64,000 nt of DNA. Source: CAJQLB01 sp905479065. GTDB lineage: Bacteria > Bacteroidota > Bacteroidia > Flavobacteriales > Flavobacteriaceae. The DNA is taken from positions 992,001-1,056,000 of the forward strand of contig OX044364.1 in NCBI GenBank assembly GCA_943846735.1. The letters run 5' to 3'. This document shows, in pieces, positions 27,919-37,595 of this stretch; position 1 is the first letter of the stretch, and every line of letters starts with the position of its first letter. The notes under the pieces were generated by a model. The model was not told the origin of the DNA, did no database searches, and was given only the letters and a program-made list of their open reading frames with translations. Position numbers and translations under genes: made by a program.

Positions 27919-30183
27919 TTAGTTCTGCTTTTTAATAAGGTTCAAGGCAGAGCCTTCTTTATACCAATCAATTTGAGATTGGTTGTAAGTATGGTTGGTA
28001 AGAATTACATCCCTACTCCCATCTAAGTGAACAAACTCGATACTCAGTGGCTTTCCAGGTGCAAAGTCAGACAAATCTAAAAAATTGACAGTATCATCTT
28101 CCTGAATAAGGTTATAATCGTTTTCATTATTAAATGTTAGACCGAGCATCCCTTGTTTTTTTAAATTTGTTTCATGGATACGGGCAAAAGATTTCACAAT
28201 CACTGCAGCAACGCCCAAGTGACGAGGTTCCATAGCCGCATGCTCACGTGAAGATCCTTCACCATAATTATGATCACCTACGACTATCGATTTTATATCA
28301 TTTGCTTTATAAGCTCTTGCCGTTTCTGGAACAGCCCCATACTCGCCTGTTAATTGATTTTTAACAAAATTGGTTTTTTTATTAAATGCATTAACGGCTC
28401 CAATTAAACAATTATTAGAAATATTATCTAGATGACCACGATATCTTAACCATGGACCTGCCATTGATATATGATCTGTTGTACATTTTCCAAATGCTTT
28501 GATTAACAATTTTGCCTCAGAAATATCATCACCAATAGGCTCGAAAGGCGTCAATAACTCTAAACGTTCTGAATTTGGATTTACATCAACACTAATTCGG
28601 CTTCCATCATCTACTGGTGCTAAATAGCCATTATCATCAACTTCAAAACCTTTTGGAGGCAGCTCCCACCCTGTTGGCTCGTCAAGCATCACTCTCTCAC
28701 CTTTATCATTTATTAATGAATCTGTCAAGGGATTAAAATCTAATCGTCCTGATATGGCTATGGCAGCCGTTATTTCTGGCGACGCTACAAAGGCATGTGT
28801 ATTTGGGTTACCATCGGCTCGTTTTGCAAAATTTCTATTGAAAGAATGAACGATACTATTTTTTGGCGCATTCTTGGCATCTTCATACCTAGCCCATTGA
28901 CCGATACAAGGTCCACAGGCATTCGTAAATATTTTGGCATCTAATTTTTGAAATATGTCTATAATCCCATCGCGCTCTGCAGTATAGCGAACTTGCTCTG
29001 AACCCGGATTAATTCCCAAATCAGATTTCATACTTATTCCCTTATCCAATGCTTGTTGTGCAACAGATGATGCTCGTGATAAATCTTCATATGAAGAGTT
29101 AGTACACGACCCAATTAATCCCCATTCAACTTTTAATGGCCAATCATTAGACTTGGCTTTTTCACTCATATCTGAACCAACTGACGTCGATAAATCTGGA
29201 GTAAAAGGTCCATTCAAAGCTGGTCCTAGATCTGATAAATTAATATCTATCACCTGATCAAAATACAATTCAGGATTTTCATAAACCTCCTTATCTCCTG
29301 TTAAGTATGTTTTCACATCGTTAGCAGCGTCAGCGACATCTGACCTGTCTGTTGCTCTTAAATAACGTTCCATGGAATCATCGTAACCAAAGGTTGATGT
29401 GGTCGCTCCTATTTCAGCTCCCATGTTGCAAATAGTCCCTTTTCCAGTACAAGAAATACCTTGTGCTCCAGGACCAAAATATTCAACGACAGCGCCAGTT
29501 CCTCCTTTAACAGTCAAAATTTCTGCTACTTTCAATATGACATCTTTCGGAGCAGTCCACCCAGAAAGTTTTCCAGTTAAACGAATACCTATTAATTTTG
29601 GAAATTTTAACTCCCACGGCATACCTGCCATAACATCCACTGCATCAGCACCTCCAACTCCAATCGCTATCATTCCTAAACCACCTGCATTAACAGTATG
29701 CGAATCGGTACCAATCATCATTCCTCCAGGAAACGCATAATTCTCAAGAACTACTTGATGAATAATTCCAGCTCCTGGTTTCCAAAATCCAATTCCATAT
29801 TTATTTGAAACAGACTCTAAGAAATTAAAAACTTCATTGCTCGTATTTAAGGCATTTTGAAGATCACTTGTTGCTCCATTTTTAGCCTGAATTAAGTGAT
29901 CGCAATGCACTGTAGTAGGAACAGCAACCCTAGGTTTTCCAGCTTGCATAAACTGTAACAACGCCATTTGGGCTGTTGCATCTTGACATGCGACTCTATC
30001 CGGAGCAAAATCAACATAATCTTCACCTCTGGTAAAGGGTTTTGTTGAAATCTCATCCCATAAATGAGTGTAAAGTATTTTTTCTGAAAGTGTTAATGGT
30101 TTTCCAACGACCTCACGCGCCTTATCAACGTGATTTGTCATTCGTGAATACACTTTTTTTATCATGTCAATATCGAACGCCAT
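27919..30183 (-). CDS. Aconitate hydratase
   Basis: Interconverts citrate and isocitrate in the TCA cycle. 754 residues, of the mitochondrial-aconitase-like type seen in Bacteroidota rather than the 890-residue AcnA. [4Fe-4S] ligands: the Cys in LIGSCTNSS and the pair in NACGPCIGQW. TDSHTVNAGGLG, RADGNPNTHAF and the C-terminal swivel domain with NYGEGSSREHAAMEPR are present. Monocistronic with its own terminator. A TATTTTTG -7 candidate lies at 30223-30230 on the minus strand. Confidence 0.96.
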   Translation of the reverse strand: MAFDIDMIKKVYSRMTNHVDKAREVVGKPLTLSEKILYTHLWDEISTKPFTRGEDYVDFAPDRVACQDATAQMALLQFMQAGKPRVAVPTTVHCDHLIQAKNGATSDLQNALNTSNEVFNFLESVSNKYGIGFWKPGAGIIHQVVLENYAFPGGMMIGTDSHTVNAGGLGMIAIGVGGADAVDVMAGMPWELKFPKLIGIRLTGKLSGWTAPKDVILKVAEILTVKGGTGAVVEYFGPGAQGISCTGKGTICNMGAEIGATTSTFGYDDSMERYLRATDRSDVADAANDVKTYLTGDKEVYENPELYFDQVIDINLSDLGPALNGPFTPDLSTSVGSDMSEKAKSNDWPLKVEWGLIGSCTNSSYEDLSRASSVAQQALDKGISMKSDLGINPGSEQVRYTAERDGIIDIFQKLDAKIFTNACGPCIGQWARYEDAKNAPKNSIVHSFNRNFAKRADGNPNTHAFVASPEITAAIAISGRLDFNPLTDSLINDKGERVMLDEPTGWELPPKGFEVDDNGYLAPVDDGSRISVDVNPNSERLELLTPFEPIGDDISEAKLLIKAFGKCTTDHISMAGPWLRYRGHLDNISNNCLIGAVNAFNKKTNFVKNQLTGEYGAVPETARAYKANDIKSIVVGDHNYGEGSSREHAAMEPRHLGVAAVIVKSFARIHETNLKKQGMLGLTFNNENDYNLIQEDDTVNFLDLSDFAPGKPLSIEFVHLDGSRDVILTNHTYNQSQIDWYKEGSALNLIKKQN

Positions 30184-30371
30184 AGGTGTAAATTTTGATG
30201 TTTGTTGCTTTTTTTAATCAGGCAAAAATACAAAAAATTACCAAAAATTGGATGATTATATCAATACACTGAGACAAGGTTATGTGTTTTATTAAAAAAG
30301 CACAACATGTCGCCTTTTTTTATATAATTCTAATTATTAAGATACAAAATAGATAAAGTAATAATGGAACG

Positions 30372-31325
30372 CTAAAACAAACTTTTAATAATGTCTTCAT
30401 CAGAAATACCTTCGGCTTCAGCTTTATAATTTTTGATAATTCTATGCCGTAAAATACCATTGGCAACCGCTTGAACATTGTCTATGTCTGGAGAGAATTT
30501 TCCTTGGATGGCAGCGTGAGTTTTTGCTGCTAAAATTAAATTTTGTGATGCTCTTGGCCCTGCTCCCCAATCAATAAATTGTTTTACTAAACTCGGAGCG
30601 GAATCATTATTCGGTCGTGTTTTAGCAACCAACCCAACAGCATATTCGATGACATTATCAGCAACAGGTATGCGTCTTATCGTCTGTTGATACGCTGATA
30701 TTTCTGACGCCGTGAACAAAGAGTTGATTTCTATTTTACTATCTGAAGTGGTTGCTTTTACAACATCTATCTCTTCTTGAAAAGAAGGGTACTCTAAGTT
30801 TATAGCGAACATAAATCTATCTAATTGCGCTTCTGGCAACGGATAGGTACCTTCTTGCTCAATCGGATTTTGAGTCGCTAAAACAAAATAAGGAAGATCT
30901 AGTTTATAATGATGACCAGCGATTGTTACCGCTTGCTCTTGCATTGCCTCTAGTAATGCAGCTTGTGTTTTTGGTGGCGTTCTGTTTATTTCATCAGCTA
31001 AAATAATGTTTGCAAAAATAGGGCCCTTAATGAATTTAAACTGTCGATTTTCATCTAAAATCTCACTCCCCAAAATATCACTTGGCATCAAATCTGGTGT
31101 AAACTGAATGCGTTTAAAGTCTAATCCTAAAGCACTGGCAATTGTATTTACCATTAATGTTTTCGCCAAACCAGGAACACCAATTAGGAGCGCATGCCCT
31201 CCTGAAAAAATTGATATTAAAATTTGATTTACCACATCATCTTGACCAATAATGACTTTGGCTATCTCGGATTTCAGTTCTTTATATTTTGTAACAAAGC
31301 CTTGAATTGCAACGACATCAGACAT
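30372..31325 (-). CDS. MoxR-family AAA+ ATPase
   Basis: 317 residues from ATG 31325 (MSDVVAIQGF); an in-frame TTG at 31352 would overlap the gene upstream and is rejected. Walker A GVPGLAKT, Walker B ADEINR, sensor ATQNPIEQEGTYPLPEAQLDRF. MoxR ATPases act as chaperones that help assemble or metallate partner complexes, often with VWA/DUF58 proteins; none is next to it here, and it instead ends a run of periplasmic folding-factor genes, 5 bp after surA-like. Confidence 0.94.
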   Translation of the reverse strand: MSDVVAIQGFVTKYKELKSEIAKVIIGQDDVVNQILISIFSGGHALLIGVPGLAKTLMVNTIASALGLDFKRIQFTPDLMPSDILGSEILDENRQFKFIKGPIFANIILADEINRTPPKTQAALLEAMQEQAVTIAGHHYKLDLPYFVLATQNPIEQEGTYPLPEAQLDRFMFAINLEYPSFQEEIDVVKATTSDSKIEINSLFTASEISAYQQTIRRIPVADNVIEYAVGLVAKTRPNNDSAPSLVKQFIDWGAGPRASQNLILAAKTHAAIQGKFSPDIDNVQAVANGILRHRIIKNYKAEAEGISDEDIIKSLF

Positions 31326-31330
31326 AAATT

Positions 31331-32788
31331 TTAGTTTTCTTGTTTTAACCAATTACTTTTAAAATCACAAGATTTTTGCTCATTAGCAATACTAATAAAG
31401 GTTTCCAAAATTTTACTTTCTTGCCATTTCTCAATTTCTTTCAATTGCTTTTCTTGAAGTGCCAGGTCTTTAATTTTGAGATAATCCTTTGCAAACTCAG
31501 CCTGATGCTCCTCTTTTCTCTCAGTTACTGTAAGTATTTTGAACATGACAGGGTTTTCACGGTCCTCATCTTGGTAGACAACACTGACGTCACCATCACT
31601 TAGGTTTTGAAGTTGTGTATACAATTCAGTATCCATTTTTGTGAGCTCAAAACTATAATCTTGTGTCTCTGGATTACGTAACTGTCCACCATCATATTTT
31701 GTTTCATCCTGATCACTGATTTCTAAAGCTGCATCAGCAAAACTAATATCTCCATCAATGATTCTTTGTCTAGTATTTTCTAATTTTGCTTTTGCCAATT
31801 TAATATTGTCATCAGTAATTTTTGGTCTTAATAATATGTGTTGCACATCATATTCTTGTCCTCTTATCTTTTCAAGACGAATGATATGATAACCAAAAAT
31901 AGTTTTGAAAGGTTCAGAAACTTCCCCCTCCTGAAGTGTAAAGGCCACCTCTCTAAATTCCTTTACCATTTCTGGTCGAGTTCTATTTAACGTATATCTA
32001 CCTCCAGTTCTTTTAGATGCCTCATCATCTGAGTATAAAACTGCTTTCGTTGTAAAACTTGCACCATTATCAAGGACATCTGATCTAAATTCATTCAAAC
32101 GATTAATAACTTTTTGCTTTTCATCGTCTGTAGTGTCAGGAATTACCACTATTTGAGCAACTCGCAGTTCAGTTCCAAATATTGGTCGTTCTTCCTCAGA
32201 AATGCTATTAAAAAACTGTCTTACTTCCTCAGGTGTTACTTCAATCTCTCCAGTAATCTCGTCTTGCATTATCTTTACCATTTGACCGTTTTTATTGACA
32301 TCATAAAACATATCTCTCAATTCTTGTTCGGTCCCTTTTTTATAAAATTTAACTAACTTATCCATTGAGCCAATTTGTTGACTAAAGGCATTGATTTGTT
32401 GATCGACTCTTGAACGTATTTCTGCCTCATTTACAACCAAACTATCCTGTACGGAGTGATGCATATATAATTTATCTTCCAAAAGCTTTCCAAACATCTC
32501 ACAGCGGGTGGGCATATCTTCAGCAGACACGCCTCCTTGTTGAAGCATTTCAAACTCTCTACTAATATCTGATTCTAAAACAACATAATCACCAACAACA
32601 GCGGCAACACCATCGATTTTAAAGCGCTTTGAAGTGTCAATAACTTCTTTTGAATCAGTGGAGACAACATCTTTGTTTTCTTCTATTATTTCTTGTGCTG
32701 AAATGGCACCAGTCATAAAAATCGAGACCAATACGGTCCGATACACTGGTTTAATTAAATATTTCAAATTGTTTATTTTTAATTGCAT
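31331..32788 (-). CDS. SurA-like periplasmic peptidyl-prolyl isomerase
   Basis: 485 residues with a signal sequence ending ISAQ. N-terminal SurA-type chaperone region (about 55-180, beginning DGVAAVVGDYVVLESDI), then two parvulin domains: one around LRVAQIVVIP ... GGRYTLNR ... FGYHIIRLE, one around DVQHILLRP ... FADAALEISDQ. Expected to help outer-membrane proteins fold. The first 38 bp overlap the end of the gene upstream, implying coupled translation. Confidence 0.92.
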   Translation of the reverse strand: MQLKINNLKYLIKPVYRTVLVSIFMTGAISAQEIIEENKDVVSTDSKEVIDTSKRFKIDGVAAVVGDYVVLESDISREFEMLQQGGVSAEDMPTRCEMFGKLLEDKLYMHHSVQDSLVVNEAEIRSRVDQQINAFSQQIGSMDKLVKFYKKGTEQELRDMFYDVNKNGQMVKIMQDEITGEIEVTPEEVRQFFNSISEEERPIFGTELRVAQIVVIPDTTDDEKQKVINRLNEFRSDVLDNGASFTTKAVLYSDDEASKRTGGRYTLNRTRPEMVKEFREVAFTLQEGEVSEPFKTIFGYHIIRLEKIRGQEYDVQHILLRPKITDDNIKLAKAKLENTRQRIIDGDISFADAALEISDQDETKYDGGQLRNPETQDYSFELTKMDTELYTQLQNLSDGDVSVVYQDEDRENPVMFKILTVTERKEEHQAEFAKDYLKIKDLALQEKQLKEIEKWQESKILETFISIANEQKSCDFKSNWLKQEN

Positions 32789-33605
32789 CCTTGGTAATAT
32801 CCTTTTCTAATTGTTTAATAAATTCTAGCTTTCTTTTGTTTATTACGATTTGTCTGATTGTTGGCATTACATATTCTATGGGCGCCAACTGATTCCGTAA
32901 TAACACATCAGTAATTTGCATCAAATATAGTCCTAAAGAGTCTTTGAGTTCTATAAAATTAGGTTTTTTTAACAATTCTTGTTTGTTTTGATTACCTAGT
33001 ATCCTAATTTTCTCAATGACTCGATCGTAGCGAATCCACATTGAATCGTTCAACGTGTATGATTTAAATTGTATTGAAATGGAATCTAAAATTCGTTTAT
33101 CTTCATCATTGAACCTCTTAAAACGTTTTCTAATATCTTCTAAATTAATGCTGTTTTCATTGATATTAAGATATCTTAATTTTAACAAGTCCTCATTGAG
33201 TTTAAAAATTTCTCTATTTGACTGATACACCTCGAGTGCTTGATTTAAACTCACTGTGGTGTCCATACTTTGATTCACTAGAGCTTCCTGATATGCCTTA
33301 GTAAATAAATCTGTTTTGTATTGCTCAACAAGACTACCAAATTCCTTTTGTTTAGACTCAGTTAAATTAATTTTGGCCTTTGATAATAATAATTGCTGAC
33401 TGGCCCACTTATTTATAAAATTATTGACAATAATAGCACTATCTGCCTCAGAAACATTGTCTAAGCCTAAATTTTTCAAACTACTTTCATAGAGAAATAA
33501 GTTATTGACTCTAGCTACTGGCGTACCTCCGTCTTGTCTTTCAAATAATTCGCAAGAGCTTATTAAGACACAAATGGCTATTATTAAATAAACGTTTTTA
33601 ATCAC
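32751..33605 (-). CDS. Lipoprotein with a SurA-N-like helical region, no isomerase domain
   Basis: 284 residues. Lipoprotein signal (Cys at about 18, SSCELF). The body is mostly predicted helix and resembles the chaperone (N-terminal) part of SurA/PrsA proteins (ARVNNLFLYESSLKNL is like the start of a SurA domain), but no parvulin signature (no HILV, no GYHIVKL) is present. It sits between two genes that do have such domains, start-to-stop with the one upstream. I infer a chaperone-only partner. Confidence 0.78.
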   Translation of the reverse strand: MIKNVYLIIAICVLISSCELFERQDGGTPVARVNNLFLYESSLKNLGLDNVSEADSAIIVNNFINKWASQQLLLSKAKINLTESKQKEFGSLVEQYKTDLFTKAYQEALVNQSMDTTVSLNQALEVYQSNREIFKLNEDLLKLRYLNINENSINLEDIRKRFKRFNDEDKRILDSISIQFKSYTLNDSMWIRYDRVIEKIRILGNQNKQELLKKPNFIELKDSLGLYLMQITDVLLRNQLAPIEYVMPTIRQIVINKRKLEFIKQLEKDITKDAIKNKQFEIFN

Positions 33606-35546
33606 CTAATTATTTAGTTGTTGTTTGGTCCTTTTTAGAACTTCTTTGTTTACGGACACTTTATATTTTTTGGACAAAACTTCCATCCAATTCTTTTCAT
33701 AAATTATTTGGTAATCAGAGATGACTAATCCTTTGGCATCTTCGAAGGTTTTAATTGACTCTGGCAACACCTCGGTCACCATGACGATATGATACGCTTT
33801 ATTCCATTTATAAATATCGGATAAACCTATCTTCATGAGAAAATCTTCTGGAATAATGTTGGTGTTTTTTGATAACATTCCTGTTGTCACTAAAATGTTT
33901 TGGTCACTAGTATTAATTTGTTGTTTAATTTCTTCCACTGTCTTGTTTTCAATTAACAGTTTTTTTGCCTTTTTAATGAACTCCTTTTTGGGAGATGTTA
34001 CAAGAATCGCTTTAACTTTTTCAGGATTTAAATAGTCCTTTTTATTGGACTCATAAAAGGCATGAAGTGCGGCGGTATCGCTTTTCACAGCATTCCAAAC
34101 TTTGTCTTCCATTAAATCAAATAATAATAAACCTTCCCGATATTCATTTAAGATATTAGCAAAATCTACATTTACAAATTCTAAATTCTCTTCGTGGTAT
34201 TTAAGTACCTCAGAATTGACAAAATTCTCGTACTGGGTTGTTACAAAATCTGTTACCGATTGTCGCACTTTTAAGCCTCTTTTTGAGTTATTTAAATAAT
34301 TATAAAAATCAGAATATACCAATTGTTTATTACCAATTACTATGAATTGTTTACTCCCTTCAAAAGATTCGGATAACGTCCAAGTATTTTTAAAAAATTC
34401 TTCGTCAAAAAACTCTAAAAAATTTGGTAACACAACTGCTGCTTCCGGAACCTTGTAGTTCTGTCTTAATTTTTTACTCATAGCAGAACTAATTAATTTT
34501 GAGCGTGAATCTCTCTTTACCTGTTGCTCGAGATCAGACTTTAATTGCTCATAAGACGCTAGAGGCGTTTTGTTGTATAGTTTTACGATGTGCCATCCGT
34601 AACTAGTTTTAAAGGGAATTGAAATGTCACCATTGTTTTGCAAACTAAACGCTACTTTCTCAAACTCAGCAGAGGCTAATTGACCTGTTTTAAAGGATTT
34701 TAATTTACCTCCCATCTTAGCCGAGCTTTTGTCCTCTGAAAATTGTTGCGCTAGTGATTCAAATTTTTGACCCTGCTGTAGCATTTTATAGAGTTCGTTA
34801 ATTCTAACTTCTGCCTTAGCTAAACTATCATTTTCGTTTAAGGAAATCATGATATGTCCTACGGTAACCTCTCCTTGAGATTTGCGCTTATCTAACACTT
34901 TTACAACATGATATCCATATTGGGTTCTGAAAGGATCTGAAATCTCTCCAACGCCAGTGTTATAAGCAGCACTTTCAAAATCGTAAACCATCTTAAAACT
35001 TGAAAAATATCCTAAATCTTCCACAAAAACTGTGTTGCCATTATGAACTGAAGTTTTAACACTTTCAAAACCTTGCTTAAAAAATCGCTCTTTGAAATTC
35101 AATATTTTTTTATAGTAAGCAGTCGTATCTTTTTCATACTCTTCTATCCTAACTAAAATGTGTTGAGCTTTAATTTCATAAGACATTCTGTCATAAGCTT
35201 CTTTAATCAATGCTTCTGTAACGTTACTTTCTGTTAAATATTTTTTACTCAGTTGCTTTTGATATCCTTTTAACTCTTTAAGGTAAGACGGCTTTTTATC
35301 TAATCCAATAGATTTTGCCTCTTGGAGTTTGAGTTTATAGTTGACAAAAAGATTTAAATACGCATCAATATCCTTTTGAGATTCATCTTGAACAATCTCT
35401 AAATTTTTATTGTAAACTCGGATAAATTCTTGAGCGAGGATCGGTTCATCACCAACAGAAAATAAAACATCATCATTACTAATCTGACTAAAAACAGTCA
35501 TATGTGCAGAAACAAGTAACAACCATAAAAACGGAAATTTATTCAT
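33606..35546 (-). CDS. Periplasmic PpiC-type peptidyl-prolyl isomerase, two parvulin domains
   Basis: 646 residues from ATG 35546 (MNKFPFLWLLLVSAHMTVFSQ, a proper signal peptide); the longer frame upstream would place 23 residues ahead of the signal and overlap the promoter. Two parvulin domains: KAQHILVRIE ... GYHVVKVLD (about 115-230) and TVGHIMISL ... GYGWHIVKLY-type ending (about 235-340). The C-terminal half (about 360-646) has no catalytic signature and is probably a substrate-binding region. First gene of a four-gene operon. Confidence 0.9.
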   Translation of the reverse strand: MNKFPFLWLLLVSAHMTVFSQISNDDVLFSVGDEPILAQEFIRVYNKNLEIVQDESQKDIDAYLNLFVNYKLKLQEAKSIGLDKKPSYLKELKGYQKQLSKKYLTESNVTEALIKEAYDRMSYEIKAQHILVRIEEYEKDTTAYYKKILNFKERFFKQGFESVKTSVHNGNTVFVEDLGYFSSFKMVYDFESAAYNTGVGEISDPFRTQYGYHVVKVLDKRKSQGEVTVGHIMISLNENDSLAKAEVRINELYKMLQQGQKFESLAQQFSEDKSSAKMGGKLKSFKTGQLASAEFEKVAFSLQNNGDISIPFKTSYGWHIVKLYNKTPLASYEQLKSDLEQQVKRDSRSKLISSAMSKKLRQNYKVPEAAVVLPNFLEFFDEEFFKNTWTLSESFEGSKQFIVIGNKQLVYSDFYNYLNNSKRGLKVRQSVTDFVTTQYENFVNSEVLKYHEENLEFVNVDFANILNEYREGLLLFDLMEDKVWNAVKSDTAALHAFYESNKKDYLNPEKVKAILVTSPKKEFIKKAKKLLIENKTVEEIKQQINTSDQNILVTTGMLSKNTNIIPEDFLMKIGLSDIYKWNKAYHIVMVTEVLPESIKTFEDAKGLVISDYQIIYEKNWMEVLSKKYKVSVNKEVLKRTKQQLNN

Positions 35547-35568
35547 TTGTATACATTTTAAAACCAAG

Positions 35569-35598
35569 CAAAAATAGTAATAATAACCTATAATGCAA
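35569..35598 (-). promoter_or_regulatory. Promoter of the folding-factor operon
   Basis: On the minus strand TTG (complement of 35596-35598), 19 bp, TATTTTTG (complement of 35569-35576), 22 bp before ATG 35546. Confidence 0.72.
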
Positions 35599-35712
35599 GT
35601 TGTAAAATATGACAATAATTTCAGGACTTAGGATGTAGTAAATTGATTAGAAAATTCTCACAAACAAAAAACATTTCTCAAAATAAGTTTATCCAATTTA
35701 TACACAATCTGG

Positions 35713-35743
35713 TTTACAATAACCATTAAATCTTTTATCTTTG
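35713..35743 (+). promoter_or_regulatory. Promoter of the DUF1456 gene, nearly leaderless
   Basis: TTTA (35713-35716), 19 bp, TATCTTTG (35736-35743). The start codon at 35748 is only 4 bp past the -7 box, so the transcript probably begins at or next to the AUG. Confidence 0.65.
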
Positions 35744-35747
35744 GCAC

Positions 35748-36020
35748 ATGGGATTAACTAACAACGATATCTTCAAAAAACTTAGAGTTGCGCACAAACT
35801 CCGTGATGATGATATCATAAAAATTTGTGCATTAAAAGATTTTAAAATTTCAAAAAGTGAATTAGGTGCAATTTTTAGAAATGAAAACCATCCTAAATAT
35901 ATGGAGTGTGGGGATCAATTTTTACGAAATTTTTTAGATGGCTTAATCATACATTTACGCGGACCACTTCCAAAGAATAATTCTACCAAGGTTCAAACTA
36001 AAAATTTCTCAAAATCGTAA
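35748..36020 (+). CDS. DUF1456 family protein, single-repeat form
   Basis: 90 residues. MGLTNNDIFKKLRVAHKLRDDDIIKICALKDFKISKSELGAIF followed by HPKYMECGDQFLRNFLDGLI is the DUF1456 (YehS) repeat. YehS usually carries two such repeats in about 150 residues; here only one is present, followed by a short basic tail. Function unknown. Probably a leaderless transcript (see promoter). Convergent with the LytTR regulator. Confidence 0.82.
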   Translation: MGLTNNDIFKKLRVAHKLRDDDIIKICALKDFKISKSELGAIFRNENHPKYMECGDQFLRNFLDGLIIHLRGPLPKNNSTKVQTKNFSKS

Positions 36021-36059
36021 TATTGAGTCCTGTAAAAAATAGAACGTTTAAAAATAGAA

Positions 36060-36818
36060 TTATTCAATCCATTTTTTAAAATCTCTTACGCGGTCACGAG
36101 CAACTATTAAATCGTGTTCCTTATAATGATTCAGACTAATTTTTAATCTTGAATTGGTATAACTCACAATATCTCTTATGGCTTTTAAATGAATAATTTG
36201 TTTTCTATTAATTCTGAAAAAGAAATCAGGTTCAAGTTCAAGTTCAAGTTGCTCAAGGGAACCATCAATACAATAATTTCTGGAATTCTTTGTGAAAGCA
36301 TATGTAGCCTTATTTTCACTAAAAAAACATTCAATATCTTCAACATCAATGAGTTTTATATGATGCCCTATAGTAACAGAAAATCGTTTCTTATAATCTC
36401 TGCCTTTGGGATTTACAAGTAATTCTCTAAGATCATTAAAATTTAAACGCGTCGCTTGTAGGTTTGAGATACGATTCTCAAATTTTTTTAATGCTTCAGC
36501 CAATTCTATTGTATCAATCGGTTTTAATAAGTAATCAATACTATTTAATTTAAACGCTTTTAAAGCATACTCATCAAAAGCCGTAGTAAAAATAACTGCA
36601 GATTTAATATCGACATTCTCAAAGATCTCAAATGACAAACCATCACTTAGTTGAATGTCTAAAAAAATCAACTCAGGATGTTGGTTGTTATTGAACCAAA
36701 TAATAGATTCCTCAACAGAATGCAGCATCTCTTTTACGTTTATATCATGTGCTAAAAGCATTCGATTTAATCGTCTTGCGGAAGGTTTCTCATCTTCTAT
36801 AATGATAGATTGTATCAC
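36060..36818 (-). CDS. LytTR-family response regulator
   Basis: 252 residues with a GTG start (no ATG upstream in frame). Receiver domain (1-120) with phosphoacceptor D54 (FLDIQLSDG) and KPID at the end of it. C-terminal LytTR DNA-binding domain (about 145-250: RFSVTIGHHIKLIDVEDIECFF, IDGSLEQLE, FFRINRKQIIH). Works with the LytS-type kinase encoded 0.8 kb upstream; two 2TM proteins lie between. Likely controls membrane or cell-surface genes. Confidence 0.93.
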   Translation of the reverse strand: MIQSIIIEDEKPSARRLNRMLLAHDINVKEMLHSVEESIIWFNNNQHPELIFLDIQLSDGLSFEIFENVDIKSAVIFTTAFDEYALKAFKLNSIDYLLKPIDTIELAEALKKFENRISNLQATRLNFNDLRELLVNPKGRDYKKRFSVTIGHHIKLIDVEDIECFFSENKATYAFTKNSRNYCIDGSLEQLELELEPDFFFRINRKQIIHLKAIRDIVSYTNSRLKISLNHYKEHDLIVARDRVRDFKKWIE

Positions 36819-36909
36819 GAAATAATAAGTTTTTAAAAATTAAATTTTCTATTCTATAGCTCTAAAGAATACAGATGGATGTGCCAAGGCATGGTTAGTT
36901 TCTATTAAT

Positions 36910-37263
36910 TTATTTAAAACGTTGGTATTCTTGTCTCTCTTTATCCATATATTCTTTTATTTTATTGGCTTCCCATTTTTTTCCAAACATTAATCCTGGA
37001 CCGTAAACTGCCATCAAATGAAAAAGTAAACCAATACCCCAAAATAAAGCAGTTGCATAAGTACCAAAATGCCAAAAGCCATTATCTGACTGTGTCCCAA
37101 TGAGTACGATTAAAAATACATTAATTATTACATAAACAGCTAAATGCCAATAAAAAGCGATTAACTTATCTAATTTTTTCTTTGCCCTTAAGTAAGCATC
37201 CTCTTTTTCATAATCAAATTTTGAATGCTGCACATTTAATGATTCCTCTTTAAAATTTTCCAT
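36910..37263 (-). CDS. 2TM-domain membrane protein
   Basis: 117 residues. RAKKKLDKLIAFYWHLAVYVIINVF-like start, two membrane segments, then LFWGIGLLFHLMAVYG, FGKKWEANKIKEYMDKE. This is the 2TM domain found in flavobacteria beside LytTR systems; it has a third copy in the kinase of this cluster and a second in the next gene. Function unknown; probably a small membrane partner or modulator of the kinase. 92 bp ahead of the response regulator gene. Confidence 0.85.
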   Translation of the reverse strand: MENFKEESLNVQHSKFDYEKEDAYLRAKKKLDKLIAFYWHLAVYVIINVFLIVLIGTQSDNGFWHFGTYATALFWGIGLLFHLMAVYGPGLMFGKKWEANKIKEYMDKERQEYQRFK

Positions 37264-37275
37264 CTTGCTTCTTTG

Positions 37276-37584
37276 TTAATCGTTACTTTGCTCTTCGTTA
37301 ATAAATTGTTTAATTTTTCGCTCCTCCCAGTCGTGACCTATTATTAAGGGTAACAAAAACACAGAGAAGGCATGAATACTGAGGCCAACTCCCCAAAATA
37401 ACCACATCCCAGAATAATTCAGATTAAATAACGATTCAAATTGTCCTGAATTCCTTATAATCTTAAAAACTACAATGATCGTATTAACTGAAAGATAGAT
37501 TCCCAAATGATAATAAAAACCTTTTAATTTTTGGACTCTTGTTTTTGCTCGTAACAAGGCTGATTCTTTACTTAAATTTTTCAT
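37276..37584 (-). CDS. 2TM-domain membrane protein
   Basis: 102 residues from ATG 37584 (MKNLSKESALLRAKTRVQKL); the longer frame starting at 37605 overlaps the kinase gene upstream. Two membrane segments around LSVNTIIVVFKII and LFWGVGLSIHAFSVF, then HDWEERKIKQFINEE. Clear paralogue of the neighbours. 12 bp separate it from the next 2TM gene. Confidence 0.85.
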   Translation of the reverse strand: MKNLSKESALLRAKTRVQKLKGFYYHLGIYLSVNTIIVVFKIIRNSGQFESLFNLNYSGMWLFWGVGLSIHAFSVFLLPLIIGHDWEERKIKQFINEEQSND

Positions 37585-37595
37585 ATTGTATTGTT

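Noticed and set aside
32751..32788. 38-bp overlap as sign of a broken gene
   Set aside because: Both reading frames are full-length with own signal peptides; overlap fits coupled translation.
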